Positions 1-10,308 are shown, counted from the first letter of the stretch. The stretch is 64,000 bases of DNA from Amphritea opalescens (GCF_003957515.1 NZ_RQXW01000008.1:62001-126000); one strand, 5' to 3'. Notes: generated from the letters alone by a model not told the origin. Made by a program: numbers and translations.

Positions 1-2
1 TA

Positions 3-101
3 AAATACAGTCCGGAACCATTGACTGAAGAGCAAAAAGCAAACTTTTCTGAAAAGAAAAAGCAAGCAAAAAGTGAGCGCGGGCAAATAAAACCGCATTA
101 A
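3..101 (+). CDS. C-terminal tail of a truncated gene, probably Lon protease
   Basis: Reading in frame 3 from the window edge there is an open frame of 32 codons ending in TAA at 99-101. The peptide is highly charged and begins KYSPEPLTEEQKANF, with a lysine-rich end. In many gammaproteobacteria lon lies directly upstream of hupB, and Lon proteins end in a short hydrophilic tail after the protease domain, so Lon is the most likely identity. That is inference from position: no catalytic motif lies inside the window. It could be the tail of another gene. Confidence 0.45.
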   Translation, partial: KYSPEPLTEEQKANFSEKKKQAKSERGQIKPH

Positions 102-134
102 CTGAAAATAGTGACGTATCAAGCTGCAACCCGC

Positions 135-164
135 TTGACACCTGAATTGTACGCTTGGTATAAG
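135..164 (+). promoter_or_regulatory. Likely sigma-70 promoter of hupB
   Basis: A perfect -35 hexamer TTGACA (135-140) is followed after 18 bases by TATAAG (159-164). The predicted start of transcription is near 171, about 58 bases before the hupB start codon. The match and the position between two genes support a real promoter; no transcript data were available. Confidence 0.65.
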
Positions 165-228
165 TTGTTCGTTAACTTACTGGGCTTGAGCTACAGAATA
201 TAAAAATGATTCATATAAGGGGAACAAT

Positions 229-504
229 GTGAATAAATCTGAACTAATCGACGCAATCGCCGCTTCTGCGGATATTCCAAAAGCAGCAGCTGGCCGTGCG
301 CTGGATGCTACACTGGAATCTATCTCAGACGCTCTGCAAAAGGGTGATTCTGTTGCTCTCGTGGGCTTCGGAACCTTTGGTGTAAAAGAGCGTGCTGCGC
401 GTACGGGTCGTAACCCTCAGACTGGTCAGCCTATTCAGATCGCTGCGGCAACGTTGCCGACTTTCAAGCCGGGTAAGGCTCTGAAAGACGCTGTAAATAA
501 GTAA
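229..504 (+). CDS. hupB: DNA-binding protein HU-beta
   Basis: Histone-like nucleoid protein that bends and compacts DNA as a dimer. The 91 residues match the family length. The hallmark GFGTF turn is at 46-50, and the proline-bearing beta-arm that inserts in the minor groove (RNPQTG) is at 61-66, ending in the usual [11 protein letters not shown]. The start is GTG at 229 with an AAGGGGA ribosome-binding site just upstream; an ATG at 227 reads straight into a stop, so GTG is the only sensible start. It lies between a probable lon end and ppiD, the common gammaproteobacterial order. No terminator separates it from the tRNA gene 40 bases downstream. Confidence 0.97.
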   Translation: MNKSELIDAIAASADIPKAAAGRALDATLESISDALQKGDSVALVGFGTFGVKERAARTGRNPQTGQPIQIAAATLPTFKPGKALKDAVNK

Positions 505-543
505 TAAAAGTTAGCGCCTGATCCGTAAGGATCATTGGCACCC

Positions 544-620
544 GGAGCGGTAGTTCAGTTGGTTAGAATACCTGCCTGTCACGCAGGGGGTCGCGGGTTC
601 GAGTCCCGTCCGTTCCGCCA
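544..620 (+). tRNA. tRNA-Asp (anticodon GTC)
   Basis: A 77-base cloverleaf with acceptor stem GGAGCGG pairing CCGTTCC (with G-U), D-loop AGTTCAGTTGGTTAGAAT, anticodon stem CCTGC/GCAGG at 571-575 and 583-587, anticodon GTC at 578-580, T-arm GGGTTCGAGTCCC, and an encoded CCA end. The anticodon reads GAC/GAU for aspartate. It lies 40 bases after hupB and may be made from the hupB transcript or a promoter inside hupB. Confidence 0.97.
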
Positions 621-704
621 AATGTGAGATCATTAGCCGTAACAGTTAGTGTTTCTCTGGGTGACGGTAACCGGCATTAGCCGCTCCGTATTGCCAATCA
701 TATA

Positions 705-738
705 AAAGGCGCATCCGGTTATGGGTGCGCCTTTTTTT
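705..738 (+). terminator. Intrinsic terminator after hupB / tRNA-Asp
   Basis: The arms GGCGCA (709-714) and TGCGCC (725-731) form a stem whose flanking A and T runs extend the pairing, followed by seven T residues. It closes the hupB-tRNA unit before ppiD. Confidence 0.8.
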
Positions 739-773
739 CTATTTGTACACTAGCTTAGAGGCCCAGAGGCATC

Positions 774-2654
774 ATGCTTCAGAATATCCGAGATAACTCC
801 CAGGGAATAGTTGCTAAGATCATCGTTGGTCTGATCATCGTTACCTTTGCACTGTTTGGGGTGGAGTCCCTGGTCAGCCTGACCTCAGGCTCAAATGCTC
901 CGGCCACCGTTAACGGTGTTGAAATCAGTGAGCAAGAATTACTCCAGGGTGCAGACCTGCAGCGGCGACAATTGTTGGCCCAGATGGGTGAAAATGCAGA
1001 TCCTACCCTGTTAGATGATAATCTAATCAATAAGGCAACCCTGGATAACCTGATACAACGGGAAGTGCTGGTTCAGTCTGCGGTTAACCAAGATATGGCG
1101 ATTTCAGACCATATGTTGGATCAGATGATTATCAACACCCAGGACTTCAAAGTGGATGGGGTGTTTAATCCCGATCAATATCAGGCGGTGTTACGTAATG
1201 CCGGTCTGACGCCGATGATGTACAAGGATCTGCTGCGTAAAGAAAGTTTGGTCGACTACGAGCGTTCCGGTTATATGCTGTCAGCCTTTGTGTTGGATAG
1301 TGATGTCGACAACATTTTAAAACTCGATCGTGAAACCCGCGATATGGCTTACGTTAAAGTTGGCTTGAGTGATTACATGGCCGGCGTCTCTGTTTCTGCT
1401 GACGAGATGAATGCTTACTACGATGCGCATCTGCAGGATTTCATGACCGAAGAACAGGTTGCCATTCAATACCTGCTGATTAATAAAGCGGATCTATTGA
1501 AAGAGGTGACGGTTGATGAGGCTGAGTTGCAATCCCAGTTTGATCAACTTCAAGCGGTATACAATGCAGAAGAGCAGCGCACCGTTTCCCATATCATGAT
1601 TGAAGTGTCAGATGATGTTGATGATGCGACAGCACTTGCGAAAGCTGAAGCACTGCAGCAACGGTTGGCGGCGGGTGAAGATTTTGCCGCGTTAGCCGAG
1701 TCTGAATCCGATGATCCTGGTTCTGCTGCTGTTGGCGGTGATCTAGGTGTTTATCAGGACGGTATGCTAGATGGCCCGTTTGAACAGGCAGTCTATGCGC
1801 TGAAAAAGGGTGAAGTGTCAGCGCCGGTCCGTACCGCGTTTGGTTATCATTTGATTAAACTCACCGATTTGTCTGAGTCTGAGCCGCCAGTATTTGCTGA
1901 TGTTAAAGATCAGTTGATTGCGGAGCAGATGGAAAACAAGGTTGAGCAGCTATATGTTGAACGTGTTGGCCAATTGACCGACCTGTCGTTCTCCTCCGGT
2001 GATCTGCAAGAACCTGCCGATGAGTTAGCGCTGAAGATTGTTGAGGTTAAGCCCTTTGGTCGTCAAGGTGGCGATGATGATATCACCACTAATCCACGGG
2101 TGATTCGTGCTGCCTTTGACGAAGAGCTGATTCGTGATGGTTTGAATAGTGATCCTATTGAATTAGATTCGGGTCGTACGCTGGTATTGCGTATCAAAGA
2201 GCACATCCGTCCACGTCAGTTGAGCGAGGATGAAGTTAAACCACAAATCACCGAAATTCTAACCTTTAAGAAAGCCGGTGAAGCGTTAGAGGCTTCTTTG
2301 AGTACCGAATTAGAGAAGCTACAGCAGGGTGCTGAGCGGACTACGATTAATGGTGCTGAATGGTTAGTGGAAGATGCGGTGAGCCGTACCAACCGTACAC
2401 AGCCTGCTGAGATCCTGTCTGCGGCCTTTAAACTGCCTAAGCCTGATCAAGTGGCATCATATAACTTGATTGCGCTACAAGACGGCTCTAGAGCGATTGT
2501 GGCGGTTACGGCGGTCAATGAACCTGATCTGTCTGAAGTAAGCGCAGAAGAGCGTCAAGCGATGCGTAATGTGTTGGGTCAGCGTACTGGTCAGTTTGAT
2601 TACCAGGCGATGATTGAAGCACGGACAAGTGCTGCTGAGGTTGAGCGTCTCTAA
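774..2654 (+). CDS. ppiD: Periplasmic folding chaperone / peptidyl-prolyl isomerase PpiD
   Basis: Membrane-anchored periplasmic chaperone that sits at the Sec translocon exit and assists outer-membrane and secreted proteins. The 626 residues match PpiD (about 620). A single N-terminal membrane anchor spans about residues 12-34 (IVAKIIVGLIIVTFALFG). A SurA-N-like helical chaperone region follows, then one parvulin (PpiC) domain at about 265-365 with SHIMIEV, GGDLG and FGYHLIKL segments, then a long helical C-terminal region. Start ATG at 774 with a GAGGC ribosome-binding site. It follows hupB in the usual order and ends at a strong terminator. In family members studied the parvulin domain is often catalytically weak; activity here is not shown by sequence. 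Confidence 0.95.
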   Translation: MLQNIRDNSQGIVAKIIVGLIIVTFALFGVESLVSLTSGSNAPATVNGVEISEQELLQGADLQRRQLLAQMGENADPTLLDDNLINKATLDNLIQREVLVQSAVNQDMAISDHMLDQMIINTQDFKVDGVFNPDQYQAVLRNAGLTPMMYKDLLRKESLVDYERSGYMLSAFVLDSDVDNILKLDRETRDMAYVKVGLSDYMAGVSVSADEMNAYYDAHLQDFMTEEQVAIQYLLINKADLLKEVTVDEAELQSQFDQLQAVYNAEEQRTVSHIMIEVSDDVDDATALAKAEALQQRLAAGEDFAALAESESDDPGSAAVGGDLGVYQDGMLDGPFEQAVYALKKGEVSAPVRTAFGYHLIKLTDLSESEPPVFADVKDQLIAEQMENKVEQLYVERVGQLTDLSFSSGDLQEPADELALKIVEVKPFGRQGGDDDITTNPRVIRAAFDEELIRDGLNSDPIELDSGRTLVLRIKEHIRPRQLSEDEVKPQITEILTFKKAGEALEASLSTELEKLQQGAERTTINGAEWLVEDAVSRTNRTQPAEILSAAFKLPKPDQVASYNLIALQDGSRAIVAVTAVNEPDLSEVSAEERQAMRNVLGQRTGQFDYQAMIEARTSAAEVERL

Positions 2655-2679
2655 TGGCTCTCTAATCGTCAGACGTCAT

Positions 2680-2716
2680 AAAAAAGGCCGATACATAATG
2701 TATCGGCCTTTTTTTT
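2680..2716. terminator. Bidirectional terminator between ppiD and yejF
   Basis: A 12-bp perfect stem (AAGGCCGATACA paired with TGTATCGGCCTT) has a TAA loop. An A run precedes it and a T run follows, so it can end transcription of ppiD on the plus strand and the yej operon on the minus strand. Confidence 0.85.
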
Positions 2717-2779
2717 AATTGTTTTTTTTGTGCTTTGGATTCAGAAAGGGAGCTTTATGACCCGGCCATGCTTGTATGT

Positions 2780-4378
2780 TTATCGGTCACTGAAAGCGGC
2801 ATTGAGCAGGCGGCGGGTATAGGCTTCGGTTGGTTTGCTGAACAGTTCTGCTGCTGCGCCTTGTTCAACTACGTCGCCATGTTGTAAGACGAGTAGATCA
2901 TGGCTGAGGGCTTTAACGACCGCTAGGTCGTGGCTGATAAAGATGTAGCTCAGCTGGTAGCGCTGCTGTAGCTCGCGAAGCAGTTCGATAATCTGAGCCT
3001 GCACCGTTCGGTCTAAGGCGGAGGTCGGTTCATCGAGAATAATCAGCTCAGGTTTTAAGATCACCGCTCGGGCGATCGCGATACGCTGACGTTGTCCTCC
3101 GGAAAATTCATGGGGGTAGCGATGACGGTCTTCGGGATCGAGACCCACTTCACGCAGCACATCAATAATCATCTGCTGTCGCTCAGCGGCCATGCCGATG
3201 TTATGAATCTCTAAGCCTTCGTTGATCGAGTCGGCAACGGACATACGAGGACTGAGGCTGCCATAAGGGTCTTGAAACACAATCTGCATGCGACGGCGCA
3301 ACGGCTTTATTTCCCGCTGGTTGAGTGTGTCGATCGCGGTACCAGCAAACTGTATCCCGCCTTCTGATCTGATCAGTCGTAGGATGGCCAGCCCTAGGGT
3401 TGTTTTACCCGAGCCGCTTTCGCCGACGACACCGAGTGTGCGCCCGCGGTACAGTTTAATGTTGCAGGGGTTCACCGCTTTGATGTGATCAACGGTTTTC
3501 TTCAGCAAGCCTTTTTTAATCGGGAACCATACTTTAAGGTTCTGGGTTTGTAGTATGGGTGTACCACTGGGTGCGACTGCCGGCGGCTGACCACTGGGTT
3601 CGGCATTCAGCAGCTTTAGGGTGTAGGGGTGTTGAGGTTGAGCAAAAAGCTGCGCGGTGCTATTGCGCTCAACGATGGAGCCTTGGTACATGACACAAAC
3701 ATCATCGCTATAGCGTCGCACGATATTAAGATCATGGGTGATCAGCAGTACAGACATGCCTAACTTTTGCTGTAACGACTGCAGTAGTTCGAGTATCTGT
3801 TCTTGAATCGTGACATCCAGCGCGGTGGTCGGCTCATCGGCGATCAGTAGTTCTGGATCATTAGCCAGTGCCATGGCAATCATAACCCGTTGGCGTTGGC
3901 CTCCTGATAGCTCATGAGGGTAGCTGGTAAGACGTTTCTCGGCTTCCTGTATGCCCACCAGTTGTAACAGTTCTAAGGTTCGCTCTCGGGCTTGTGGCCC
4001 CGTGAGGCCTTTATGTAACAGTAGCGTCTCGCCTATTTGTCGGGCGATGTTGTGTAGCGGGTTGAGCGAGGTCATGGGCTCTTGAAAGATGACGCTGATC
4101 CGGTCACCTCGAAGGGCGCGCATCTGCGCTTCGCTGTTTTGTAGCAGGTCTTTGCCTCGGTAAAAAATTTCACCGTTTGGATGACTGGCTTTGGGGTAGG
4201 GCAGTAGCTTCAGGATCGACATCGCGGTAACGGATTTTCCCGAACCTGATTCACCCACTAACGCCATAATCTTACCGGTTTTAATATCAAAGCTAACCTG
4301 CTTGACGGCATCAACGGCCTGGCTATCTTGGCCAAAGCGTACCGATAGATTGCGGATGGAGAGCAGAGCATCAGTCAT
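2780..4378 (-). CDS. yejF: Peptide ABC transporter, double ATP-binding protein YejF
   Basis: Cytoplasmic ATPase of the YejABEF importer for oligopeptides, the system through which microcin C enters E. coli. Two fused nucleotide-binding domains are visible. The first has Walker A GESGSGKS near residue 45, signature LSGGQRQR and Walker B LLIADEP. The second has GESGSGKT near residue 325, FSGGQRQR and LIILDEP. OppC/OppF-type C-terminal extensions follow each domain. An upstream in-frame codon at 4408 exists, but ATG at 4378 has AAGGAAG at ideal spacing, begins MTDALLSI like known YejF proteins, and overlaps the yejE stop by 8 bases, so I use it (532 residues). Last gene of the yejABEF operon. 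Confidence 0.93.
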   Translation of the reverse strand: MTDALLSIRNLSVRFGQDSQAVDAVKQVSFDIKTGKIMALVGESGSGKSVTAMSILKLLPYPKASHPNGEIFYRGKDLLQNSEAQMRALRGDRISVIFQEPMTSLNPLHNIARQIGETLLLHKGLTGPQARERTLELLQLVGIQEAEKRLTSYPHELSGGQRQRVMIAMALANDPELLIADEPTTALDVTIQEQILELLQSLQQKLGMSVLLITHDLNIVRRYSDDVCVMYQGSIVERNSTAQLFAQPQHPYTLKLLNAEPSGQPPAVAPSGTPILQTQNLKVWFPIKKGLLKKTVDHIKAVNPCNIKLYRGRTLGVVGESGSGKTTLGLAILRLIRSEGGIQFAGTAIDTLNQREIKPLRRRMQIVFQDPYGSLSPRMSVADSINEGLEIHNIGMAAERQQMIIDVLREVGLDPEDRHRYPHEFSGGQRQRIAIARAVILKPELIILDEPTSALDRTVQAQIIELLRELQQRYQLSYIFISHDLAVVKALSHDLLVLQHGDVVEQGAAAELFSKPTEAYTRRLLNAAFSDR

Positions 4379-5423
4379 TGAAGGTCTTCCTTGGATCAAA
4401 GGCATCACGGACGGCTTCGCCGATAAAGATTAGCAGGGTCAACATAATAGAGAGTGACACAAAGGCGGTGAGTCCGAGCCAAGGGGCGTGAAGGTTGGCT
4501 TTACCCTGCGCCACTAACTCCCCTAGCGATGCCGACCCTGGCGGTAAGCCAAAGCCAAGAAAGTCCAAAGCTGTCAGCGTGACTAGGGAGCCGTTAAAGA
4601 TAAAAGGCATGAAGGTGAGTGTCGCCACCATGGCGTTTGGCAATATATGTCTAAACATGATTAAGCGATTGCCCAAACCGAGGGCGCGAGCCGCACGAAC
4701 ATATTCTAAATTGCGCCCGCGGAGAAACTCTGCCCTGACCACATCCACCAGTTGCATCCAGGAAAATAGCAGCATGATGCCCAGTAGCCACCAAAAGTTA
4801 GGTTGTACGATACTGGCGAGGATGATCAATAGAAAAAGTACGGGCATGCCGGACCAGATCTCTATGAAACGCTGGAAAAATAGATCGACTTTACCGCCGT
4901 AGTACCCCTGTACCGCACCGGCGGCCACGCCAATAATAGAGCTAATGATTGTCAGGGTGAGGGCAAATAATACCGACACGCGAAAACCATAGATGACCCG
5001 CGCGAGGACATCACGCCCCTGATCGTCAGTCCCCAGTAAGTTATCACTGCTGGGTGGCGAGGGGGCGGGTACTGGGAGATCCTGATTGATGGTGCGGTAG
5101 CTGAAACGGATAGGGGGCCAGATGATCCAGCCGCCCTGATCCGTGATCAGGTCTTGGATGTAGGGGTCTTTATAGTCGGCAAAGGTATCGAATTCACCAC
5201 CAAATACCAGCTCTGAATAATCCACGACCACCGGATAGTAAAAGCTATTCTCATAACGGATGAGTAACGGTTTATCGTTGGCGATCAGTTCGGCAAAGAG
5301 GCTACTGATAAATAATGCCAAAAACAGCCACAGTGCCCAGTAACCACGACGGTTGTTACAGAAATTCTGCAGCCGACGTTGGTTTATGGGGCTCATTTTT
5401 TTATGTTTCAACAGTGACAGCAT
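4371..5423 (-). CDS. yejE: Peptide ABC transporter permease YejE
   Basis: Second inner-membrane permease of YejABEF. The start of the mature region, NRRGYWALWLFLALF, followed by ELIANDKPLLIRYENSFYYP, closely follows the E. coli YejE pattern as I recall it. It has an N-terminal membrane segment, a long periplasmic loop (about 40-140), then the five-helix permease core with the EAA loop VRAARALGLGNRLIMFRHI. The start is uncertain: an ATG at 5447 overlaps yejB, ATG 5423 falls just after the yejB stop with weak GAGA, and ATG 5396 (MSPINQRR) matches the usual N-terminus but lacks a ribosome-binding site. I chose 5423. Translationally coupled to yejF. Confidence 0.9.
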   Translation of the reverse strand: MLSLLKHKKMSPINQRRLQNFCNNRRGYWALWLFLALFISSLFAELIANDKPLLIRYENSFYYPVVVDYSELVFGGEFDTFADYKDPYIQDLITDQGGWIIWPPIRFSYRTINQDLPVPAPSPPSSDNLLGTDDQGRDVLARVIYGFRVSVLFALTLTIISSIIGVAAGAVQGYYGGKVDLFFQRFIEIWSGMPVLFLLIILASIVQPNFWWLLGIMLLFSWMQLVDVVRAEFLRGRNLEYVRAARALGLGNRLIMFRHILPNAMVATLTFMPFIFNGSLVTLTALDFLGFGLPPGSASLGELVAQGKANLHAPWLGLTAFVSLSIMLTLLIFIGEAVRDAFDPRKTFND

Positions 5424-5427
5424 GTGC

Positions 5428-6528
5428 TCAGTTTTCTCTGCTTTCAAAGTCTATTCGAGGGTCGACCGCCACATAGGTCAGGTCGCTAACCAGTTTCAGT
5501 AGTAGGCCGATCAGGGTGAAGATATAGAGGGTGCCGAAGATGACCGGATAGTCGCGTTTAATAACGGCTTCATAGCCGAGCAGACCGATACCATCGAGTG
5601 AAAAGATCACCTCAATCAACATCGAACCGGTAAAGAAAATGCCGATCAGTGCGGCAGGCATGCCGGCGATAATCAGTAGCATTGCGTTGCGAAATACATG
5701 GCCATAGAGTACTTGGTTCTCTGATAAGCCTTTGGCGCGAGCGGTGATGACATACTGCTTGTTGATCTCATCGAGAAAGGAGTTTTTGGTTAGCATGGAG
5801 AGGGTCGCAAAGCTTCCAATCACCGACACTAATACCGGCAGGGTGATATGCCAGAAGTAGTCTTTAACCTGTCCCCATGCGCTAAGCTGATCAAAATCGG
5901 GGGAGGTGAGCCCCCTAAGCGGAAACCAGCTAAAATAGGTTCCTCCAGCAAAGAGTACAATCAGCAGAATGGCAAAGAGAAAGTTTGGAATAGCGTAGCC
6001 AATGATGATGATTGAACTGCTCCAGACATCGAATGGCGTACCGTCACGGACGGCCTTTTTGATCCCTAAGGGAACGGCGACCAAATAGGTAATCAGCGTC
6101 GTCCAGAGACCTAAAGAGATCGATACTGGGAGCTTTTCAATAATAAGGTCGGTAACTTTTTTTCCACTGAACAGGCTTTCACCAAAATCGAACACCAAGT
6201 AGTTTTTCAGCATCTGTAAAAAACGTTCATGGGCGGGTTTATCGAAGCCGAACTGCGCCTCAATCTGTTTGACCAACTGTGGGTCAAGCCCGCGACCACC
6301 GCGATAAGTACTGCTGTTTTCAGTGGCCGAGGGTGAGCCGCCACTGAGGTCCGATTGCGCCGACCCATCAAAACGGGCGGTGGCGCTAGTGTTTAGTCCT
6401 TGAAGGTTGGCAATGGTTTGCTCAACAGGGCCACCCGGTGCAGCTTGCACAATCAAAAAATTGATCGTCAGAATACCCAACAAGGTCGGAATAATCAGCA
6501 GCAGCCGCCGCAGGATATAAGCCGCCAT
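5428..6528 (-). CDS. yejB: Peptide ABC transporter permease YejB
   Basis: First inner-membrane permease of YejABEF. The 366 residues match the family (about 364). Order: N-terminal membrane helix (8-30), a long periplasmic insert with [21 protein letters not shown], then five further helices carrying the EAA loop [19 protein letters not shown] and the end segment [19 protein letters not shown], ending [10 protein letters not shown] as typical of DppB-like permeases. It begins 5 bases after yejA ends. A serine- and glycine-rich stretch (about 45-75) in the insert is longer than I expect for the family. Confidence 0.93.
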   Translation of the reverse strand: MAAYILRRLLLIIPTLLGILTINFLIVQAAPGGPVEQTIANLQGLNTSATARFDGSAQSDLSGGSPSATENSSTYRGGRGLDPQLVKQIEAQFGFDKPAHERFLQMLKNYLVFDFGESLFSGKKVTDLIIEKLPVSISLGLWTTLITYLVAVPLGIKKAVRDGTPFDVWSSSIIIIGYAIPNFLFAILLIVLFAGGTYFSWFPLRGLTSPDFDQLSAWGQVKDYFWHITLPVLVSVIGSFATLSMLTKNSFLDEINKQYVITARAKGLSENQVLYGHVFRNAMLLIIAGMPAALIGIFFTGSMLIEVIFSLDGIGLLGYEAVIKRDYPVIFGTLYIFTLIGLLLKLVSDLTYVAVDPRIDFESREN

Positions 6529-6533
6529 AGTGG

Positions 6534-8354
6534 TTATTGCTCCGCTTGATTAGGTTTGACCCACCAGGTATCGAAACCCAGTGAATACTTTGGATGGATA
6601 GCGGGGAAAGCAAATTTATCCCAATAAGCGACCCGATAACTGTTGATATGGTATTGCGGGATTACATAATGGTTCCATTGCAATACCCGATCCAGAGCAC
6701 GGGTTCGCAGGACGAGTTGTTCACGATTGGGTGCTTGAATCAGTTGCTCGACTAGGTAATCAACCGCAGGGTTTTTGATGCCAATCATATTGCGACTGCC
6801 GGGTTGATCGGCGGTGCTCGAGTGCCAGTACTCCCGTTGTTCGTTACCCGGTGAGTTAGACTGACCGAATCCGCTGACGATGACATCGAAATCAAAATTA
6901 CGCACGCGGTTGATGTATTGCGACGCATCGATCACCCGTACCGTGGGTTTGATGCCCATGCGTTCGAGGTTGCGACTAAAGGGTGCGACAATCCGTTCAA
7001 AGGCGGGTTGTACCAACAAGATCTCAAAGGTCATCTGTTTGCCATCAGGCCCTAAGAGAAGGCCATCTTTTAGCGCCCAGCCGGCACTTTTCAATAGGCG
7101 CAGGGCAGAGCGCAGCTGTCCCCGTGTTTTGCCATCGCCTTTGGTTGTAGGGGCCTTATAAACCTGGGTAAATACTTCAGGTGGCACCTGATCACGCACG
7201 GGTTCAAGAATTTTCAACTCTTCAGCGGTAGGCAGTTCTGTCGCGGCCATCTCTGAGTTGGAAAAGAAGCTGTGGGTACGGGTGTAGGCGTTATAGAAAA
7301 TATTTTTATTGGTCCATTCAAAATCAAAGGCGTAGGCCAGCGCTTGTCTTACTCGGCTGTCTGCGAAGTAGGGCTTGCGGGTATTTAATATAAAGGCCTG
7401 CATCCCTGTTGGATTCTCATGGGTAATATTGCGGGTGATGATTTTACCGTCATCAAACACTGAGCCCTTATAGCCGGTGGCCCACTCTTTGGATGAGGTT
7501 TCTTGGCGGAAGTCGTATTCTCCGCCCTTGAAGGCCTCAAGGGCTACATTGCCATCTTTATAATAATCGTAACGGATATTGGCAAAATTAAAGCGCCCTC
7601 GGTTGACCGGAAGATCGGCGCCCCAGTAATCTGGGTTGCGTTTATAGTTAATGGTGCGGCCGGCATCAAAGCTATCGACAACATAGGGGCCAGAGCCGAT
7701 AGGTACATCGAGGCTTGGCTTACTGAAGTCGCGTTGTTGCCAATAGTGTTTCGGCAGAATACTGACTTCGCCGACAATGAGCGGTAACTCGCGGTTTTCG
7801 CTTTCGCTGAAGCTAAATTTCACCCGCCGCTCTGAGAGCGCTTCGATAGAGGAGATCTCACGGTAATAAGACTGATAAAAAGGTGAGCCCTGTTCGCGCA
7901 GTAGTTTAAAGCTATAGATCACATCTTCAGCGGTCACTGGCTGTCCATCGCTGAAGCGGGCTTTCGGGTTGAGGTTAAAGATTATCCAGCTGCGATCGTC
8001 GGCGACTTCGAGGGATTCTGCTAACAGGCCGTAGAGGGAAAATGCTTCATCCTGAGAGCGCGTGAGAAGTGAGTCATAGATAAGGCCGATACCATCGGCG
8101 GCAGCCCCTTTGATGATAAAGGGATTGAAGCTATCGAAAGTGCCGATGGCATCTTGAGACACAGAGCCGCCTTTCGGGGCATCAGGGTTGACGTAATCGA
8201 AGTGCTTAAAGTCCGCAGGGTATTTTAGATCGCCATACATAGAGATAGCGTGCTGTGGAGTGGCTGCTTGTAAGGGTGCCGCAAGAGAGCCGATCAGTGT
8301 TGCAGATAACAGGCAAAGCGTTGATATCTGCTTAGATAACTGTTTGAAATTCAT
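6534..8354 (-). CDS. yejA: Periplasmic peptide-binding protein YejA
   Basis: Substrate-binding protein (SBP family 5) of the YejABEF importer. A Sec signal peptide is clear: positive start, hydrophobic core [15 protein letters not shown] and cleavage after LQA near residue 30. The mature part opens [20 protein letters not shown] followed by [10 protein letters not shown], a hallmark of YejA-type proteins, and contains [14 protein letters not shown], the SBP5 signature. 606 residues matches the family. First gene of a four-gene operon with all junctions at 5 bases or overlapping. Only a weak ribosome-binding site is visible. Confidence 0.93.
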   Translation of the reverse strand: MNFKQLSKQISTLCLLSATLIGSLAAPLQAATPQHAISMYGDLKYPADFKHFDYVNPDAPKGGSVSQDAIGTFDSFNPFIIKGAAADGIGLIYDSLLTRSQDEAFSLYGLLAESLEVADDRSWIIFNLNPKARFSDGQPVTAEDVIYSFKLLREQGSPFYQSYYREISSIEALSERRVKFSFSESENRELPLIVGEVSILPKHYWQQRDFSKPSLDVPIGSGPYVVDSFDAGRTINYKRNPDYWGADLPVNRGRFNFANIRYDYYKDGNVALEAFKGGEYDFRQETSSKEWATGYKGSVFDDGKIITRNITHENPTGMQAFILNTRKPYFADSRVRQALAYAFDFEWTNKNIFYNAYTRTHSFFSNSEMAATELPTAEELKILEPVRDQVPPEVFTQVYKAPTTKGDGKTRGQLRSALRLLKSAGWALKDGLLLGPDGKQMTFEILLVQPAFERIVAPFSRNLERMGIKPTVRVIDASQYINRVRNFDFDVIVSGFGQSNSPGNEQREYWHSSTADQPGSRNMIGIKNPAVDYLVEQLIQAPNREQLVLRTRALDRVLQWNHYVIPQYHINSYRVAYWDKFAFPAIHPKYSLGFDTWWVKPNQAEQ

Positions 8355-8433
8355 CCGTAATTATCCAGCCAGATTGATAATCTGTTAATTTATAACAGGG
8401 GGATTGGGTTATAGCTAGTTATATGAGTACGGA

Positions 8434-8682
8434 TTAGCGGTTTTGTTCAAATTCAGTGGCCAGATCAGTTAGGCGTTGGTGTTGTAACTTACGTTTGACC
8501 TTGGCTGCTTTCATATCATTCAGGTGCTGGGTGAGAAAGCGATGCTTATGATCATCGCCCTCTGCCAGTCCTTTGATGAGATCCTGATCCATCCAGTGAC
8601 TAATCTTATGGTACAGCACAAACTTAAATAACAGTGCGGTGACCGTGGCGAAGACGATAATGCCGATACTGAGTGCGTCCAT
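8434..8682 (-). CDS. Small membrane protein of unknown function
   Basis: I do not recognise this 82-residue protein. It has one N-terminal membrane helix (about residues 5-25, IGIIVFATVTALLFKFVLY) and a charged C-terminal half rich in His, Lys, Gln (DDHKHRFLTQHLNDMKAAK) predicted helical. An AGGGC ribosome-binding site precedes the ATG, and codon use resembles the neighbours, so it is probably real. It lies 33 bases after mltD on the same strand, and 79 bases before yejA, so it may be co-transcribed with mltD. Confidence 0.7.
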   Translation of the reverse strand: MDALSIGIIVFATVTALLFKFVLYHKISHWMDQDLIKGLAEGDDHKHRFLTQHLNDMKAAKVKRKLQHQRLTDLATEFEQNR

Positions 8683-8715
8683 GATTAAGCCCTATGATAG
8701 GTGGATTGAGTTGAT

Positions 8716-10308
8716 CTAGTTCACTTCGGTGATATCAACATACAGTGTAAGGTTTTGTCCAGGTTGTAAATAGCGGCTTTGCTCCAGTTTATTCCAGCGT
8801 TTGATATCGCTGACGGTCACGCTGAAACGATTGGCAATGGTTGATAATGAGTCGCCGTTGCGAACAGAATAACCAATGCGTTTGATCATCTGTTCGTCGC
8901 TGCGGCTAAGGACTGCTTGTTGACCGTTTTTCCATAGGGTGAGTGTATGGCCTATGGGTAGCAGATCTCCTGGCGCGATCTGATTCCAAGCAGTGAGTTC
9001 GCGGACGCTGACCTTGTGCTGTTGGGCGATGCTCCATAAATTATCGCCAGACTTAACTCGGTAGCTTATTTTGGTGCGGTTGCTGGATGCTAATTGGTTT
9101 TGTTTGCGGTTAAAACGTTGAGACTGGCTCAGTGAATATTCGCTCGACTCATGTTTGGCACTGGGAATCAGTAGGTAGCGTCCGGCGCGAATCGTGTTGC
9201 TGCTGAGTTTGTTGGCTTGGCGAATCACCGCTGAGGTTGTTTTGTATTGCTTGGCAATCGTACTGATGGTGTCGCCCTGACGTATTTTATGGCGGCTCCA
9301 GTTGACCCGTTGATCCGCTGGCAGAGTGGCCAGCTGCTGGCGAAATTGTTCGGCTGTCGCTGTAGGAATAAGCAGTCGGTGAGGGCCGTCAGGGTCGGTA
9401 GCCCAGCGATTGAAGCCCGGGTTTAGTTGATATAATTCCTGGGTTGAAATATCACTCAGTTCAGCCGCCTGCGCCAAATCGATTTGGCTATCGAGTTCAA
9501 CCTGTTCGAACACCGGTTTATTCGCTAATGGCGTCAGCGTTAGGTTGGATTGTTCTGCATCCCGGATAAGGCGAGAGACGGCCAAGAGTTTAGGCACATA
9601 GGCGCGTGTTTCTTTGGGTAGGTCAAGTGACCAGAAGTCGGTCTCGAGCCCTTTGGCTTTGTTGCGACGGATCGCTTTTGACACCGTGCCGCCGCCACAA
9701 TTATAGGCTGCTAAGGCTAACTCCCAGTCATCAAAGCGGCGGTGTAGCTGTTGTAGGTAGGTCAAGGCTGCATCGGTAGAGGCGATAATGTCGCGGCGCC
9801 CGTCATACCACCAGCTGGACTTTAGACCAAAATGTTTAGCTGTCCCTGGAATAAACTGCCATGGACCCGCGGCTCGGCCATAGGAGTAGGCAAACGGATC
9901 GTAAGCGCTTTCCACAATCGGCAGTAGGGCGATCTCGGCCGGCATATCACGGGCGATCACTTCGTTGAGAATATAGTAGTAATAACGGCCGGCACGATTG
10001 GTGACCCGTTGCATATATTCAGGATGCTTTTTATACCAGTCAAACTGCTTTTGCAGTCGAGGGTAGGCGCTATCGAGATGAAGCTGCATGTGGTCGCGGG
10101 TCAGCTGCCAAAGGTCGTCGTTCGCGACGGACTGTCGATCAGTTTCGAGGCTTTCAGCTTCGTCCACTGTCGCATGCGCGGTGTGACTGATCTGACGTGG
10201 TGCCTGCGTGGCTGCAGGGGCTGGTTCATTGATAACCAGATTATTCTGACAGCCAGTCAGGACGAATCCGACAGCGGTGAGTACGACTAATTTTCTGACC
10301 AACTGCAT
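8716..10308 (-). CDS. mltD: Membrane-bound lytic murein transglycosylase D
   Basis: Lipoprotein that cleaves the glycan backbone of peptidoglycan with formation of 1,6-anhydromuramic ends. N-terminal lipobox LTGC places the lipidated Cys at residue 20. The SLT domain (about 95-240) has the catalytic Glu in PIVESAYDPFA near residue 132, followed by GPWQFIPGTAKHFGL and ALAAYNCGGGTV. Three C-terminal LysM domains (starting near 345, 415 and 480) read IRQGDTISTIAKQY, VKSGDNLWSIAQQH and VRNGDSLSTIANRF. 530 residues; many MltD proteins carry two or three LysM. Its products feed the recycling enzymes NagZ and the YkuD protein found later in the window. Confidence 0.95.
   Translation of the reverse strand: MQLVRKLVVLTAVGFVLTGCQNNLVINEPAPAATQAPRQISHTAHATVDEAESLETDRQSVANDDLWQLTRDHMQLHLDSAYPRLQKQFDWYKKHPEYMQRVTNRAGRYYYYILNEVIARDMPAEIALLPIVESAYDPFAYSYGRAAGPWQFIPGTAKHFGLKSSWWYDGRRDIIASTDAALTYLQQLHRRFDDWELALAAYNCGGGTVSKAIRRNKAKGLETDFWSLDLPKETRAYVPKLLAVSRLIRDAEQSNLTLTPLANKPVFEQVELDSQIDLAQAAELSDISTQELYQLNPGFNRWATDPDGPHRLLIPTATAEQFRQQLATLPADQRVNWSRHKIRQGDTISTIAKQYKTTSAVIRQANKLSSNTIRAGRYLLIPSAKHESSEYSLSQSQRFNRKQNQLASSNRTKISYRVKSGDNLWSIAQQHKVSVRELTAWNQIAPGDLLPIGHTLTLWKNGQQAVLSRSDEQMIKRIGYSVRNGDSLSTIANRFSVTVSDIKRWNKLEQSRYLQPGQNLTLYVDITEVN

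Noticed and set aside
779-1030. Minus-strand open frame of 83 codons inside ppiD
   Set aside because: It lies entirely within the well-supported ppiD gene, has low-complexity composition and no ribosome-binding site. It is a mirror frame.
7503-7787. Plus-strand 94-codon open frame inside yejA
   Set aside because: It overlaps a signal-peptide-bearing yejA with full-length family matches and has no start signal.
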